From assembly GCF_010015445.1 (NCBI RefSeq), contig NC_053134.1, forward strand, positions 9,973,265 through 10,037,264: a DNA stretch of 64,000 nucleotides. The letters run 5' to 3'. This DNA is from Perca fluviatilis. Its lineage: Eukaryota > Chordata > Actinopteri > Perciformes > Percidae. This document shows, piece after piece, positions 46,945-57,790 of the stretch. The position numbers and the translations under genes were made by a program. The notes beneath the pieces were generated by a model. It saw nothing but the letters and a program-made list of their open reading frames with translations. It searched no databases and had not been told where the DNA came from. Within the stretch, counting starts at the first letter, position 1. Every line of letters begins with the position of its first letter.

Positions 46945-47826
46945 AAGTCCCATGTAGTGAGATTTCCATGTCTTTTGTTATTCTAAAACAGGTCGAGGTG
47001 CTATAAATACTGTGGAAGTATCAAAACGCTCAATCCCCAGAGAAATGCGCACAGCCCTTATTCAGAAACGGTGTCAGGACTTCTGTACGGTTGTGATGTC
47101 ACAACTAGACTATATAGGTAGAAAGTGCTGCTACAGTATCGTTACAGTCTTTCCCTGGCTGCAATAATGGTGCAGAGAGTGCAGATGTGGAAGAACTGGA
47201 AGCGCTGACCAATCAGAGCAGACTAGGCTTTTTCGGGAGGGGGTCTTAAAGAGACTGGCACTAAAACAGAACATTTCAGAAAGGTTTATTCAGGTTTATA
47301 CAGGTTTACTTGTCTTGCTTTGCCAGACCATCCACACACTGCGGCACAGAGGGGGGTCTGGCTTCTCCACACAGCATTGCGGGATGGGAGAAAAACATGC
47401 TCTGGTTTATTGGCATTTCTTTAAACCAATCACAATCGTTTGGGCGGTGCTAAGCGCCGGACGGAGCCGCTGCAAAATAGTCTTGCGAGAGAAAACTCAG
47501 ATTGGACATATGTTCTAGCTAGCTGTCTCAATTTACCATGCAGAGATCTGAGGAGCAGTTAACCATAGTCCTCATAAATACACCGGAGTGTAAAAATCCA
47601 ACAAAAAAGAAAGTGGAAGGAAACGGAAATCAGCAAAACACAGTACATGAATCCGGCGGATTTTCCTGCGGCACCGGAGCAATCCCGGAAGTGGAACGTC
47701 AAGGATATAGACTAATTCAGAAAAAAATATGTCAGTTTTGAACGTTAAAGCATGTTAGTTAACATGCTCTATTAGAAACCCTAAAATACAAGTATGAACC
47801 TGAAAATGATCATAATATGGGACCTT
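46945..47826. mobile_element. TIR element with TAA target duplication, carrying a nested repeat
   Basis: Starts AAGTCCCATGTAGTGAG and ends, on the opposite strand, AAGGTCCCATATTATG, flanked by TAA on both sides (46942-46944, 47827-47829), the same end signature as the 35741 element. The outer parts (GTATCAAAACGCTCAATCCC; AAAATACAAGTATGAACCTG) match a common percomorph MITE. Bases about 47309-47718 belong to another repeat inserted in it. It ends about 230 bases before the chrm2 coding exon. Confidence 0.8.
47309..47718 (+). repeat. Dispersed repeat nested in the TIR element
   Basis: Contains GCATTGCGGGATGGGAGAAA, GCTAAGCGCCGGACGGAGCC and ATCCCGGAAGTGGAACGTC, phrases I associate with a frequent percomorph repeat. 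It is richer in CpG than its host element. Exact ends and a target duplication are not visible. Confidence 0.65.
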
Positions 47827-48030
47827 TAAATCTATTTGCTTAAATACTTGACTTCTCTGCCAAGTTGAAGTAAAAGGGTTGAGAGTTCTTTCTGAGTTGA
47901 GAAAGAAGGTGACGTATTCCTTTTTATAGCATTTTATAATTGTGTTTTAGCCATGACCCTATTATATATGCCAATTAAAAGTCTTCAGATGACTAAAAAG
48001 CTGAATCTGACAGTGCCTCATTACAAATCT

Positions 48031-48054
48031 TCTCTTTTGTTTTCTTTTTGTAGG
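48031..48054 (+). other. chrm2: Splice acceptor of the chrm2 coding exon
   Basis: A nearly pure pyrimidine tract (TCTCTTTTGTTTTCTTTTTG) runs into TAG at 48051-48053, 41 bases before the receptor start codon. Mammalian CHRM2 also has an acceptor a few tens of bases before its ATG, joined to non-coding 5' exons. I infer that the exon starts at 48054 and that one or more untranslated exons lie upstream, in this window or beyond it. I could not identify those exons from sequence alone. Confidence 0.8.
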
Positions 48055-48089
48055 TTCCATCTGAGTAGGAGGTGGCAACAAAAGACCAA

Positions 48090-48332
48090 ATGCCATGGAT
48101 GTATTCAATTTCACGTACTGGAATGCCTCTGAAGGCAATGACACAGAAGTTGTGGAAGAGAGTAAAAGCCCCTACAAGACTGTGGAGGTGGTGTTCATCG
48201 TGTTGGTGGCCGGTTCCCTCAGTTTGGTTACAGTTATTGGAAATATCCTGGTCATGCTTTCCATCAAAGTTAATAGGAACTTACAGACCGTCAACAACTA
48301 TTTTTTATTCAGCCTTGCATGTGCTGACCTAA
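48090..48332 (+). other. Out-of-frame ORF overlapping the chrm2 start
   Basis: An ATG five bases upstream of the receptor ATG opens a different frame that runs 80 codons to a TAA at 48330-48332, inside the receptor coding region. Its context is weak (C at -3, C at +4), while the receptor ATG has G at both positions. Most scanning ribosomes should therefore pass it, but some could initiate there and never read the receptor frame. The peptide itself looks like a frame shadow with no recognisable domain. Confidence 0.4.
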
Positions 48333-49609
48333 TTATTGGACTTTGCTCTATGAACTTGTACACAGTCTACATAGTAATGGGGTACTGGCCCCTGGGCCCG
48401 GTGGTGTGTGACTTGTGGTTAGCCTTGGACTATGTCGTCAGCAATGCATCTGTCATGAATCTTCTCATCATAAGCTTTGACAGATATTTCTGTGTCACCA
48501 AGCCTCTCAGCTACCCTGTCAGAAGGACCACCAAGATGGCAGGAATGATGATTGCAGCAGCATGGGTCCTGTCTTTCATCCTCTGGGCACCAGCCATTCT
48601 CTTCTGGCAGTTCATTGTTGGTGGGCGGACAGTGCCTGAGAAGGAGTGCTACATCCAGTTCTTCTCTAATGCCGCAGTCACTTTTGGCACTGCCATCGCC
48701 GCCTTTTACCTGCCTGTCATCATTATGATTCAGCTCTACTGGCAGATCTCCAGAGCGAGCAAGAGCCGTGTGAAGAAGGATAACCGCAAGCCGCCAGGAG
48801 CCAATCCAGAGCCCCTGTCGCCTGGCCAGAGAAGGATAAACACACCAAAACCCAACAATAACAACGTTCCAGGGGAGGACACAGCACGTTCCCAGAGCCA
48901 GAATGCTGATGGAGCTAACCAGCATGACCAGCATGATGGAAAACTGCAAAATGGCAAGGGACCTTCCTCAACCTCTGCTGAGGGAGAAGCCGAAGGTGAC
49001 GACGTGGCAAAGGAGAACTGCACTCCTGGAGAGGAGAAGGAGAGCTCCAATGATTCAACATCTGGCAGTGTGCCTGCGTCGATTCAGAAGGATGAGGAGG
49101 CGGCACCATCCGCCGCTAACTCCAGTGCCGAGACAACCCAGCCACTCCCACGTCAGCGAGCCAAGGCAGGGGGCTCCAAGCTGACCTGCATCAAGATCAA
49201 GACTAAATCGCCCAAGGGTGACTGCTACACGCCATCCAACGCTACTGTTGAGATCGTCCCAGCCACAGAGCGGCAGAATCACGTGACACGGAAGATTGTG
49301 AAGATGACAAAGCAACCTCCCAACAAGAAGAAGAAAATGCCGCCTTCACGGGAGAAAAAAGTTACCCGCACCATAATGGCCATCCTGGTAGCTTTTGTTG
49401 CCACCTGGACTCCTTATAATGTCATGGTGCTTATTAACACCTTCTGCTCCAGCTGTATCCCCAACACAGTGTGGACTATTGGCTACTGGCTGTGCTACAT
49501 CAACAGCACCATCAACCCGGCCTGCTACGCTTTGTGCAATGTCACATTTAAAAAGACATTCAAACATCTTCTTCTCTGCCAATATAAAAATATCAGGTCA
49601 GCCAGATAA
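48095..49609 (+). CDS. chrm2: Muscarinic acetylcholine receptor M2 (class A GPCR)
   Basis: Intact 504-residue, intronless coding region for the plasma-membrane acetylcholine receptor that couples to Gi/o (known of the family: slows the heart, acts as presynaptic autoreceptor). Seen: three N-glycosylation sequons (N5, N10, N15); seven membrane segments at about 32-54, 68-88, 104-125, 148-169, 194-216, 424-446 and 459-481; ligand aspartate D112; DRY at 129-131; disulfide pair C105/C185; W164, T196, T199, W438, Y441, N442, Y464 and Y468 matching the mammalian orthosteric site; NPxxY as NPACY at 474-478; C495 as likely palmitoylation site. The third intracellular loop (about 217-422) is longer than in mammals, which accounts for most of the excess over the human 466 residues. 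M2 rather than M4 because of SPYKT and GYWPLGPVV, the SSNDSTS cluster (317-323), the IVKMTKQP segment and the neighbour ptn. The start at 48095 has G at -3 and +4. Teleosts have chrm2a and chrm2b; the ptn neighbour suggests chrm2a, unverified. Confidence 0.97.
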   Translation: MDVFNFTYWNASEGNDTEVVEESKSPYKTVEVVFIVLVAGSLSLVTVIGNILVMLSIKVNRNLQTVNNYFLFSLACADLIIGLCSMNLYTVYIVMGYWPLGPVVCDLWLALDYVVSNASVMNLLIISFDRYFCVTKPLSYPVRRTTKMAGMMIAAAWVLSFILWAPAILFWQFIVGGRTVPEKECYIQFFSNAAVTFGTAIAAFYLPVIIMIQLYWQISRASKSRVKKDNRKPPGANPEPLSPGQRRINTPKPNNNNVPGEDTARSQSQNADGANQHDQHDGKLQNGKGPSSTSAEGEAEGDDVAKENCTPGEEKESSNDSTSGSVPASIQKDEEAAPSAANSSAETTQPLPRQRAKAGGSKLTCIKIKTKSPKGDCYTPSNATVEIVPATERQNHVTRKIVKMTKQPPNKKKKMPPSREKKVTRTIMAILVAFVATWTPYNVMVLINTFCSSCIPNTVWTIGYWLCYINSTINPACYALCNVTFKKTFKHLLLCQYKNIRSAR

Positions 49610-49646
49610 ATATGGGCCACTTAGGAGGAAGAGTTGAAGTATAAAG

Positions 49647-49751
<105 letters not shown>

Positions 49752-50278
49752 CATGTCAAAGACTGCAAGAGTACATTTGAAATTACTTTCCACTGTTTTA
49801 TCTTTTTGTTTTTGAATTTCTCTCTCAATAACCGGTTGTAGCACTTTACACAAGTTCAACTGATGCCAGTTGCGTTTAGATCTGTCGTGCAGAAGCAGCA
49901 TAGATTAGTAAGGTTGTGAAAAATTCAGTTTGACTGAGTTGTAAGCTAAAAAAAAATGAGGGTGTGTGAGCAGGGACCACTTGGGAGTGACACTGAGCTG
50001 ATAGAAAATGAGAAAAGTTAAAGAGCGAAGGAAGATCTGCACTGTACGAAAATACAAGACTTCAAATGGGAAAATAGGGCTGACTGAATTTACAAACCTA
50101 AGAAGTTTAAAGTTCAGTGGAGATACCTGTAGATAACTGTACATATCAGTGCATACTCAATATTTATGTGGGTGTGCTAGCTCGGAGTATGTGGGTACGC
50201 CCATGTGTGCCCCTCTGCCTGCATTTTTTCTGTCTGTATGTGATACTCATCATGGTACTTCCAACCAGCAACATGTAG

Positions 50279-50284
50279 AATAAA
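50279..50284 (+). terminator. Candidate chrm2 poly(A) signal
   Basis: AATAAA about 670 bases after the stop codon, the first good hexamer on the + strand. Further copies lie at 50496 and 51300, so which one is used cannot be decided from sequence. Confidence 0.3.
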
Positions 50285-50760
50285 GTGGGGCAGCTTGCGT
50301 AGATTGCCTCTAACATGGTCACATCAGGACTGGATCTACCAATGAGCCCCTTTGGGAATGAGTTGCCATCAATACATTATAGATATATAAATATATTGAA
50401 GCTGTACAATTACCTACTGGTGGCGTTTTATTCATGCAGGTGGTAAGGTTGCTTTTATTTGGCCAAATATGTCTCAAAAGTTCTGCCTTCACCTTAATAA
50501 ATGAATGCAAATGTGTCTGTGCTCACAGCCTTAAAAAATGACATTTTAAAAATTCCAACAGCAGCATGTCTCTCCATAAACAATATCCTGGCTACACAGA
50601 CCTTTTTAATAAAGAGATAGTCTATCTCACAAGTGAGAAAATGTTCTTTTTCTTTACAGGATGTTGACCCATTATGTGCCATAAAATAGAGATATATTTA
50701 TCCAGTAGAGACAACTAGTAATTTGGATACTACTAGAGAAATAACCCACATTGGAATTGA

Positions 50761-51190
50761 AGGAACAGTTCAACAATTTGGGAAAGACACTAATTATCTG
50801 TCTTCCCAAGAGTTAGATGAGAAGATTGATACCACTCATGTCTGTAGATATGAAGCAGGATACAGTTAGCATAGCTTAGCATAGAGACTGGGAGCAGTGG
50901 GGAGCTGCTAGCCTAGCTTTGTACAAAATTTTAAAACAAATCAGTCTATCAGCATCTCTAAAGCTCACCAATTAACATGTCATATTTCGTCTGTTTCGTG
51001 TGTAAAATAACCGAAGTGCAAAACGACAGGTTGTGGTTTTATAAGGTTTATGTGTGGGACTATTTATTTTTTGGCAAGGAGCAAAAATCTGAACTCTTGT
51101 TGTCATCGTTAGGAAATCACTACACCCAGCTAAGAAATAGCCCCTCACGTTTCCCCCATAGAACCACAACTTGTTTTCACATTTTTAATT
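50761..51190 (+). mobile_element. Foldback repeat related to the 27571 element
   Basis: The left end (AGGAACAGTTCAACAATTTG, then AGAGTTAGATGAGAAGAT) matches the terminal sequence of the 27571 element. The middle holds a second inverted pair: GTTGTGGTTTTATAAGGTTT near 51030 and, inverted, ACCACAACTTG near 51172, plus GGGACTATTT near 51056 against AAATAGCCCC near 51134. The right outer arm seems lost. Confidence 0.65.
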
Positions 51191-51257
51191 TGTATTAAAA
51201 AAAACTCACTGAGTATAGCCTGTCTTGTATCATCATAGAGAATAATCAAATAGCTAT

Positions 51258-51281
51258 AACAACAACAACAACAACAACAAA
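51258..51281 (+). repeat. (AAC)n microsatellite
   Basis: About eight AAC units. Confidence 0.9.
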
Positions 51282-51653
51282 CAACACAAGTTATGACTAA
51301 ATAAAGAAAACAAATGTGGCATGAGATTGTTCAGTTGCACTCTTTGATTTGCCAGCCGATCATACCAAATCAAATGACGTCAGCTTTTCCAACTGCTGAC
51401 AGGATGATTTATTTTATGGTGGTTATCAAGATGCCTATGTTTGCTGTCACTGCGAGGAACTGTCCTGCTCTGTATGTGAAACAGGTGGCTGGAGCTCAGA
51501 GCTGTGGTTTATTACTGTCTTTGGGAAGGCTTTGAGGGTGCGTGTTTCTTTGGTGTGTGTGTGTGTAGATGAGTGGGAGACATCATACGATTCTGCTGGT
51601 TAGTAGAGTGATGTCACAGCATGTACTGTACTCACTGTACTGATGATTGTGAA

Positions 51654-51770
<117 letters not shown>

Positions 51771-52600
51771 GAGCTCTGAAGTGGGTGTGGGTATATATGC
51801 TGATGTGTGTTTGCTCCAAGAGTGGAGTTTACTTCTGATCACGGGTCACAACCTTGTGATTTAAATAAGGGCTATTTCCGCGTCTTTACTGTACATTTTT
51901 GTAACCCATCTCCTTTTTCTTTTTTAGAAAATTAACAAGCGAGTTAATTCAGTCTATGTAAATCATTTTATTCTGAGATTGGAAATAATGAATAGTTGTG
52001 TCAATTTCAATTGGAAAACAAATGAGAAAATATCAATTTCCTGTAAGACATGTTCCATGTATTCATGCATGTCATCCATCATTTCAACCTATTAGCCCAT
52101 TCTCAGTTACATTAATGTATGCTCACCAGTTGGAGTGATGAATATTCAGGAGCATTTGCCATTAGGAGGTTGCCACAGTGGCTGGTAGGGGGGCTTTGCA
52201 AAGATTTACGCCTGCACCGAATAGCTCCTCAAGGCTGTCTACTCAAACCGAGATCTGGGACAGATCCTATAATGAAAACTCACCATGAGGCTGATCAGAT
52301 TATGGGACGATGTGGAACACCTACATTTGAGATTAAAGATTGCCCATTACACGCTCTGCTTGTGCTTGCATGCTACACTCCTATGTCCCACTTAGTGCTC
52401 CACTCAGTCCTGATCCTGTTATAGTCTCTACCTCATATATGAGGTCATGAATGTAATGTAAATAGCACACATATGTATGTGTATGTATATGAGCTTGCTG
52501 TAATAATAATTATCTTTCTCCTGCACTCATTCTAGCCTTCCTTCCTGCCATGTTCCACTGTAAAGCTCCTATATTTGCAGAACCAGTGCAGGATAAACAT

Positions 52601-53105
52601 CCCTGCACATGCATTCAAATTATGTAGTTGCAGTCACAGAAATTAATCACAATTTTGCATTAGGCTAGCACACTGACATTTCCTTTTCGTGGCTGGCAAC
52701 CTACAGCAACATGGTAAATACTATGTTAAAATACCAGGCATCCATAAACTATGGATGCATCTCCAGCATGTGGCTGTACATCAGTGGTGGAAGAAGTATC
52801 CAGATCCATTACTCAAATTAAAGTTGCAATATCGCAATATAAAAATAAAAGTCCTGCGTTCAAAATATTACTAAAAGGCACACCCTGTTTGATTTTTAAA
52901 AACTTCAGACTCACCCAGAAAAGCATTAGCTTACATTACATTAGCACTGGGAGCAGTGAGGAGCTGCTAGCCTAGCTTTGTACAAAATTTTAAAACAAAT
53001 CAGTCCCTGCACATGCATTCAAATTATGTAGTTGCAGTCACAGAAATTTATCACAATTTTGCATTAGGCGCACCCTGTTTAAAAACTTCCGACTCACCCA
53101 GAAAA
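52601..53105 (+). repeat. Local duplication: three short blocks re-copied at 52946-53105
   Basis: Block A 50887-50946 recurs at 52946-53005 (59 of 60 bases identical). Block B 52601-52665 recurs at 53005-53069 (64 of 65). Block C 52877-52922 recurs at 53067-53105 with a 7-base deletion and two substitutions. The three copies follow each other directly in the original order. Confidence 0.9.
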
Positions 53106-53891
53106 CAATTGTATAGGTTGGTTGTGGAAGCAGCTTATAACGACCCATAACTTACGTTTGTTAGGCGGCGACATCTTATGGCTGTAATAATTATCGCGAG
53201 AACAAACAAGGAAGTAAGGTGACAGTATAGTATAGTATAGTAAGCATAAGAGTGCCAAACTCCGTAAGGACAAAGGTTGGTGTGGTGGCTGTGTCGATCA
53301 AAAACAGGAGACTGGAGTTTGGGTCCCGAGTGAAACCAGAAGTCAACAGTCACTTTTTTAAATTTACCAACTTTTACAGACCTAAGTCTGTGACGTAGTG
53401 AAGTCCTTATTTTAATTTTACATGACTAATTTTAAGCCAATACCTGATGTTTTCTAAACGTAACTAATTCTGTTTCACAACGTTAACTATGTGTTAAAAA
53501 TGGCGGCTTTTGCGTTAAATAGAACGGTTACGTGATTAAAACTGCCACCACGTTCCAAGTTACGGTAACGTGTTTAAAACGGCCATCGTGCGGCCGTGAA
53601 TAGAAGGTCAAATATGTCATTTTGGGAGTCACTGGCAACCTGTTGTGTCGTGTAGGAATGAGTACGTGTTGAAAACTCAGCTAATCTGTTTGTTTCATCA
53701 TGTCTATGTGGATATGGTTTGAGCAGATTTGATTGATAGTGGCCTGGCAACATAAACAAACAATCCACCAAGAGTCATCAGATTTTGATTCAATATTGCC
53801 TAATTCTGATTGGTCCACAAACTTTTTTCAGTACAAGTAGGCTACCTATACATTTGTAGTATTTCAGTACATTTTCTTTCCACCACTGCTG
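52781..53891 (+). mobile_element. Possible element with CAGTGGTGGAA ends
   Basis: The left end CAGTGGTGGAAGAAGTATCC and the right end, on the opposite strand, CAGTGGTGGAAAGAAAATG are inverted repeats. The left part (AGTCCTGCGTTCAAAATATT) matches a well-known fish repeat that is also present at 60373-61017. Whether both ends belong to one insertion is uncertain, because the local duplication and the 53148 repeat lie between them. Confidence 0.4.
53148..53640 (+). repeat. Dispersed repeat, partner of 30236-30815
   Basis: Aligns with the reverse complement of 30236-30815 from GTTTGTTAGG through TTTTGGGAGTC. A (TATAG)n slippage run at 53223-53242 is present only in this copy. Confidence 0.75.
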
Positions 53892-56823
53892 CACATACTG
53901 TACATTGAATGGTCCATGTTTGTCTCTGCAAGCAGTTTCAGCCAGAACTGAGGCATCCATCCAAGTTCGACATCCAACCATCCGTCACGGTGATAAGTAG
54001 AGCCATGGCTGTCTGACATCCGTCACACATCTCAGTAGTGGGTAGAGAGCCTTCCAGAATATCTGATTAATCTTTCCTAAGCTGTCGTTTGAGTGATACC
54101 AGCAGGAGAGTAAGTGGCTCACAGCTCAAGCGGTGGTCCAGGGGTCCCAGTTTGAGCAGCTGCTTAGGTGTTTGATGGAAGGTGATGGCAGTTTATCACC
54201 TCCTGGAGCAGGGAGAAGGGCGAGATGCATCTAAAAAAGTGCTTAGTGCTGTTATCTCCACGGCATGCACTTTAAACATCAGGAGCAAAGTTCTCATAAA
54301 CTGCTTCACTCCCCCTGCTATTGTTGTCGGACAGATGAGAAAAAAAAGATGTTCTTGTATCAGGCGTTGTCAGGGGGGAGGTGGATGATGTGAGAGAATG
54401 TGGGCTTATTATAGAACGAGAAAGGGTTGTTTGTTGACAGCGAAAGAGAGAGGCTGTCGTGCATGTGAGGGAGAAAGGCGACTGATAGCCCCCAAGGTAG
54501 GTGTACACTTTGTTCATATGAAACAGATAAGCTCGCCTTTGTAGTCATGGCTACAAGGGGGGAGGACGGAGGAGGGGCTTTGTCAGTGACAAAATCCAAA
54601 GCTAGACATGTGGACCATGTTTGGAGAAGTCACAGACGTTCTGGGCAGGTCAGCCAAGGGTTTTGCTGCAGGAATTTCAGTGTCCCAGACGAAAGCTGCC
54701 GCCTGGTGTAAACACAGCGTGATATGGCGCTGTTTACCGTCTCTCCTGCGCTTTTATTGCATCTCATTCTCATGTTGTGCAAACAGAATCCACCGCCTCT
54801 TGCTTTATTGTTATCATGATCATAACCTTCATATTTAAGGAGTCCATTCTAATGCATATATGCTCACGTACAGAACATATATTTTGATGTCCATCTGTCT
54901 AATATGACTAGAATAAACATTGTCTCCACTGTAATCAATAGATCATAATGTGCCGTCAGAGCTAGCTGGGCTCCTCTTCATACGGCTTATGTCAAAGGGC
55001 TAAACTCCTTTTACGGAGTACACATGACATGTAAAGTTTATCAGAGATTACTTCAAATTTAATTTTTCTCTGGCTTCACTCTTGGGGGGCTGTTGCTGAG
55101 ATTAATCTCACCAATCTTGTGCAGCCTTGTAGATGTGAAAACGCAGCAGCTTGTGCATGCTGGGAGAATTTTATCAGAGACGAAAAATATATATATATCG
55201 CCAGATTGTACGGAGCAATTTAAAGTGCCTTATCCCTTATCCAGAGTAACATAAACAAATTGCTCTTTTATCCTAAAATCACTGTTGTATCTTTAGTGTG
55301 TCTGTGCTGAAAGTAGTTGGTGCTGCATTGTGCACATTAAAGAGCATGTTCAGCATTTTTAACTTTTTGGTTACAGATATTGTGTTTCTCAGCTCTGAGC
55401 TCCCATTACTATGATTTTCATCTTAACACAGCCACTGTCTGATTGCAGAGGCAACTGAAGCTTGGACTGAACAATCTAAAATCATCATCTCAATGCCTTT
55501 TTGAAGTAATTGATCAAAAACTATACAGCTGTGACATATTTCAATACTATCCTGGAGGCACAACGGGCTATTTTGGTTGATTTTCCATTTTTTCAATCTT
55601 TCAATAGCAACAGGCTTCCAAAGGACTCACTTAGACACAGCTTTGCGTGGTCCTGGAATATGTATAAATAATACATTATATTGTACATTTTCGATGACAT
55701 TTAGTAAATTTATTTCTTTTTATTATTGTACAAAGTACAAATTAAAATATGATCAGTGTACAGCCAGAGAGTTTTTCTTTTGGTTGGAAATTTAAAATGT
55801 TATTTAAGATCTATAAAGACGATTATTATGGGTTATGGAAGTGTTTCAAAGAGAATATGATTACAAGAGTAAAAGGTATGTGCATTTCTGGGGGCATGAT
55901 TTGCTGAGAAATGGATTCCTGCTTTGCAAAATGAGCAACCAAACCAAACTTTTCAACTTCGGAGCAGCGTTCAATGGGATTTGAAGAGTAACTTGCAGCC
56001 AGAAAGGAGAAAGGGAAAAAAAAAAAAAAAAGGGCAAACCTGGAAACCTGGAGGAGGCAAAAAAGCTAAAACTAGTTTCCAGTGACCCAAAGGCCCAGAA
56101 GCAAGGGCTTCATTTTGATTTCACCTGTAAATGCATTAGGCCTCACACCTTGTGAAGAAGCTGTCGTCTGCTATCTTACCGGACACACTTTATAACTTTT
56201 GCAATTTTAACATCCTGGGGAAAAGGTTTTTTTTGTGTGGAGCAACCAATGGGTTGAGGGTTGAGCTATTTGACCCTATCTGAACTTCAAGGGTCACAGT
56301 TAACATGTGGATTTAAAACAAAATCAGCAAACAAACAAAAAAGAAGAAGAAAAAAAAAATCTGTAGCCTGCGGCAAGTGTTAAATGTACATACAAATGTT
56401 CATTTTTCATTTGCTTATGTATGTAGATGTCCATTGTGTATTCACTCACTGTGGCTTGTGGCTTCTCTTGCAATAGGAAAAATAAATTTTACAATCTATT
56501 GTTTGCATTGTATATATCTATATGATAATAAATTATATGTAATTCGGATGTGGTACATTTGAAATGTACATACACGTCTTTAATAGCTACTATCTGAATG
56601 TTTCCTCCCCGAAAGAATCCCTCATTTAACACCCCCCCCTCCACCCACTATGATATTTCCTGTACAGTAACAATGGTATTGATTTCCTTTTTGATGCATT
56701 CTTGATTGATTATTTGTTCTGAACAATGAACCTGAGTGTTATTATCACTGGTCTCATATGACATTGTAAGATGAACTGCATTAAGTGGTTACTTTGTGCC
56801 ATATTCTCTCAGAATGACATTCA

Positions 56824-56829
56824 AATAAA
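56824..56829 (+). terminator. Distal candidate chrm2 poly(A) signal
   Basis: AATAAA in an A/T-rich stretch just before the convergent ptn transcript end. If used, the chrm2 3'-UTR would be about 7.2 kb and include both GT arrays and the foldback repeat. A long 3'-UTR is usual for this gene in mammals, but usage here is untested. Confidence 0.25.
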
Positions 56830-57131
56830 ATATATGAAATGTGTTTCACATTTTATTTTTGAGTTTTTGAATGTGTGAGGATGCACAGGGTGAAAGAGAC
56901 ATGTCTACCTTTTTATTTTTTATTTTTGGAAACATAGGGAATGTTAACTCCAACTGACGACTACAATAGTGAGTTTTTTTTCTTTCTTTTTTTTACAGCA
57001 AACAGCTGGAGAGTAAAAATCAGTGGGTATAAATTGAGGTACAACTGAGCAGCAGGAGGAAAACACACTAAAAACAGTAGTAGTTTTCACACTACAGATG
57101 CAATTCCATGCAGTCTCCGGACAGATATAGG

Positions 57132-57137
57132 TTTATT
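57132..57137 (-). terminator. ptn: Candidate ptn poly(A) signal
   Basis: TTTATT on the + strand is AATAAA on the - strand, about 560 bases after the ptn stop codon and the first such hexamer in that direction. This would leave roughly 300 bases between the ends of the convergent ptn and chrm2 (distal signal) transcripts. Confidence 0.45.
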
Positions 57138-57695
57138 CTTACTGGAAATAAAAGAAAAATATCATAGCACAAAATAATGGGGTAAAGCATTACCATTAAC
57201 TTGAGACACTTGGAAAAATTGCAAATGCTAATCTTTTTGTTTGCTCAAATTAATTAAGTGAAGATGTTTAGAGCTTCACTTTTAGCCAACTGCTTCATTA
57301 AGTCGAGGCATGGACCAAAGAGTTTTCCAAATTAGAGTTAAGCTATGCAACTGTAAAACAAATGCTATCCAATTTGTCCGTAAGAAAATAATCTTAAAAA
57401 TAACATCATTAGGTAAGAACACTAGTAAACAAATTTCTTTCCGTATTCATTATTTGTCCCTACCGCTGAGTATTATATCTCCTATGGCAACATACAAGAT
57501 GTTTCTTATCAGGTGCTAGAAAGAAGAAAAAGTAAAACATGTTTTCACTAAAAGTCATGTTTCCACTGGTTTTGTCAAAGCTCTATAGGCTCCTACTGTC
57601 AACCTACAGGATATACAAAGAGGAACCATGTTGAGATAGGGCAGTGGACGTCCTTCCACCCTCTTCTTCCTTCCTCCCAGGGACAAACAACCTCA

Positions 57696-57751
57696 TCAGT
57701 CCATTTGGGCGCGTTCTCGCTTCTTGCCTTCCTTCTTTTGCTTCTTCGCAT
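57696..57751 (-). CDS. ptn: Pleiotrophin, last coding exon (partial gene)
   Basis: Reading the - strand from 57751, after a clear acceptor, the exon gives two bases completing a split codon, then AKKQKKEGKKRERAQMD and TGA at 57698-57696. This matches the lysine-rich C-terminal tail of pleiotrophin (mammalian tail: KKKKKEGKKQEKMLD, from memory), which has its own last exon in that family. Pleiotrophin is a secreted heparin-binding growth factor; the basic tail helps bind glycosaminoglycan chains. The remaining exons (signal peptide and the two thrombospondin-like domains) must lie to the right, beyond the window: I searched the - strand to 64000 for codons of the conserved KYQFG and CGKLTKPK segments and saw none. 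Midkine also has a basic tail, but the KKEGKK match and the chrm2 neighbour favour ptn. The gene converges with chrm2. Confidence 0.85.
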
Positions 57752-57790
57752 CTACAATAAGAGAAAAGACAAATAGTTGAAATCCACAGT
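57752..57790 (-). other. ptn: Splice acceptor of the ptn last exon
   Basis: On the - strand a pyrimidine-rich tract (TTGTCTTTTCTCTTATTG) ends in TAG at 57754-57752, immediately before the codons for the basic tail. The junction splits a codon after its first base, so the residue before the AKKQ segment has a codon ending in AT. Confidence 0.8.

Noticed and set aside
48419..48949. 176-residue open frame on the - strand opposite chrm2, and several smaller antisense frames to 49582
   Set aside because: Shadow frames of the conserved receptor coding sequence; no domain, no splice or start context, and the + frame has clear GPCR constraint.
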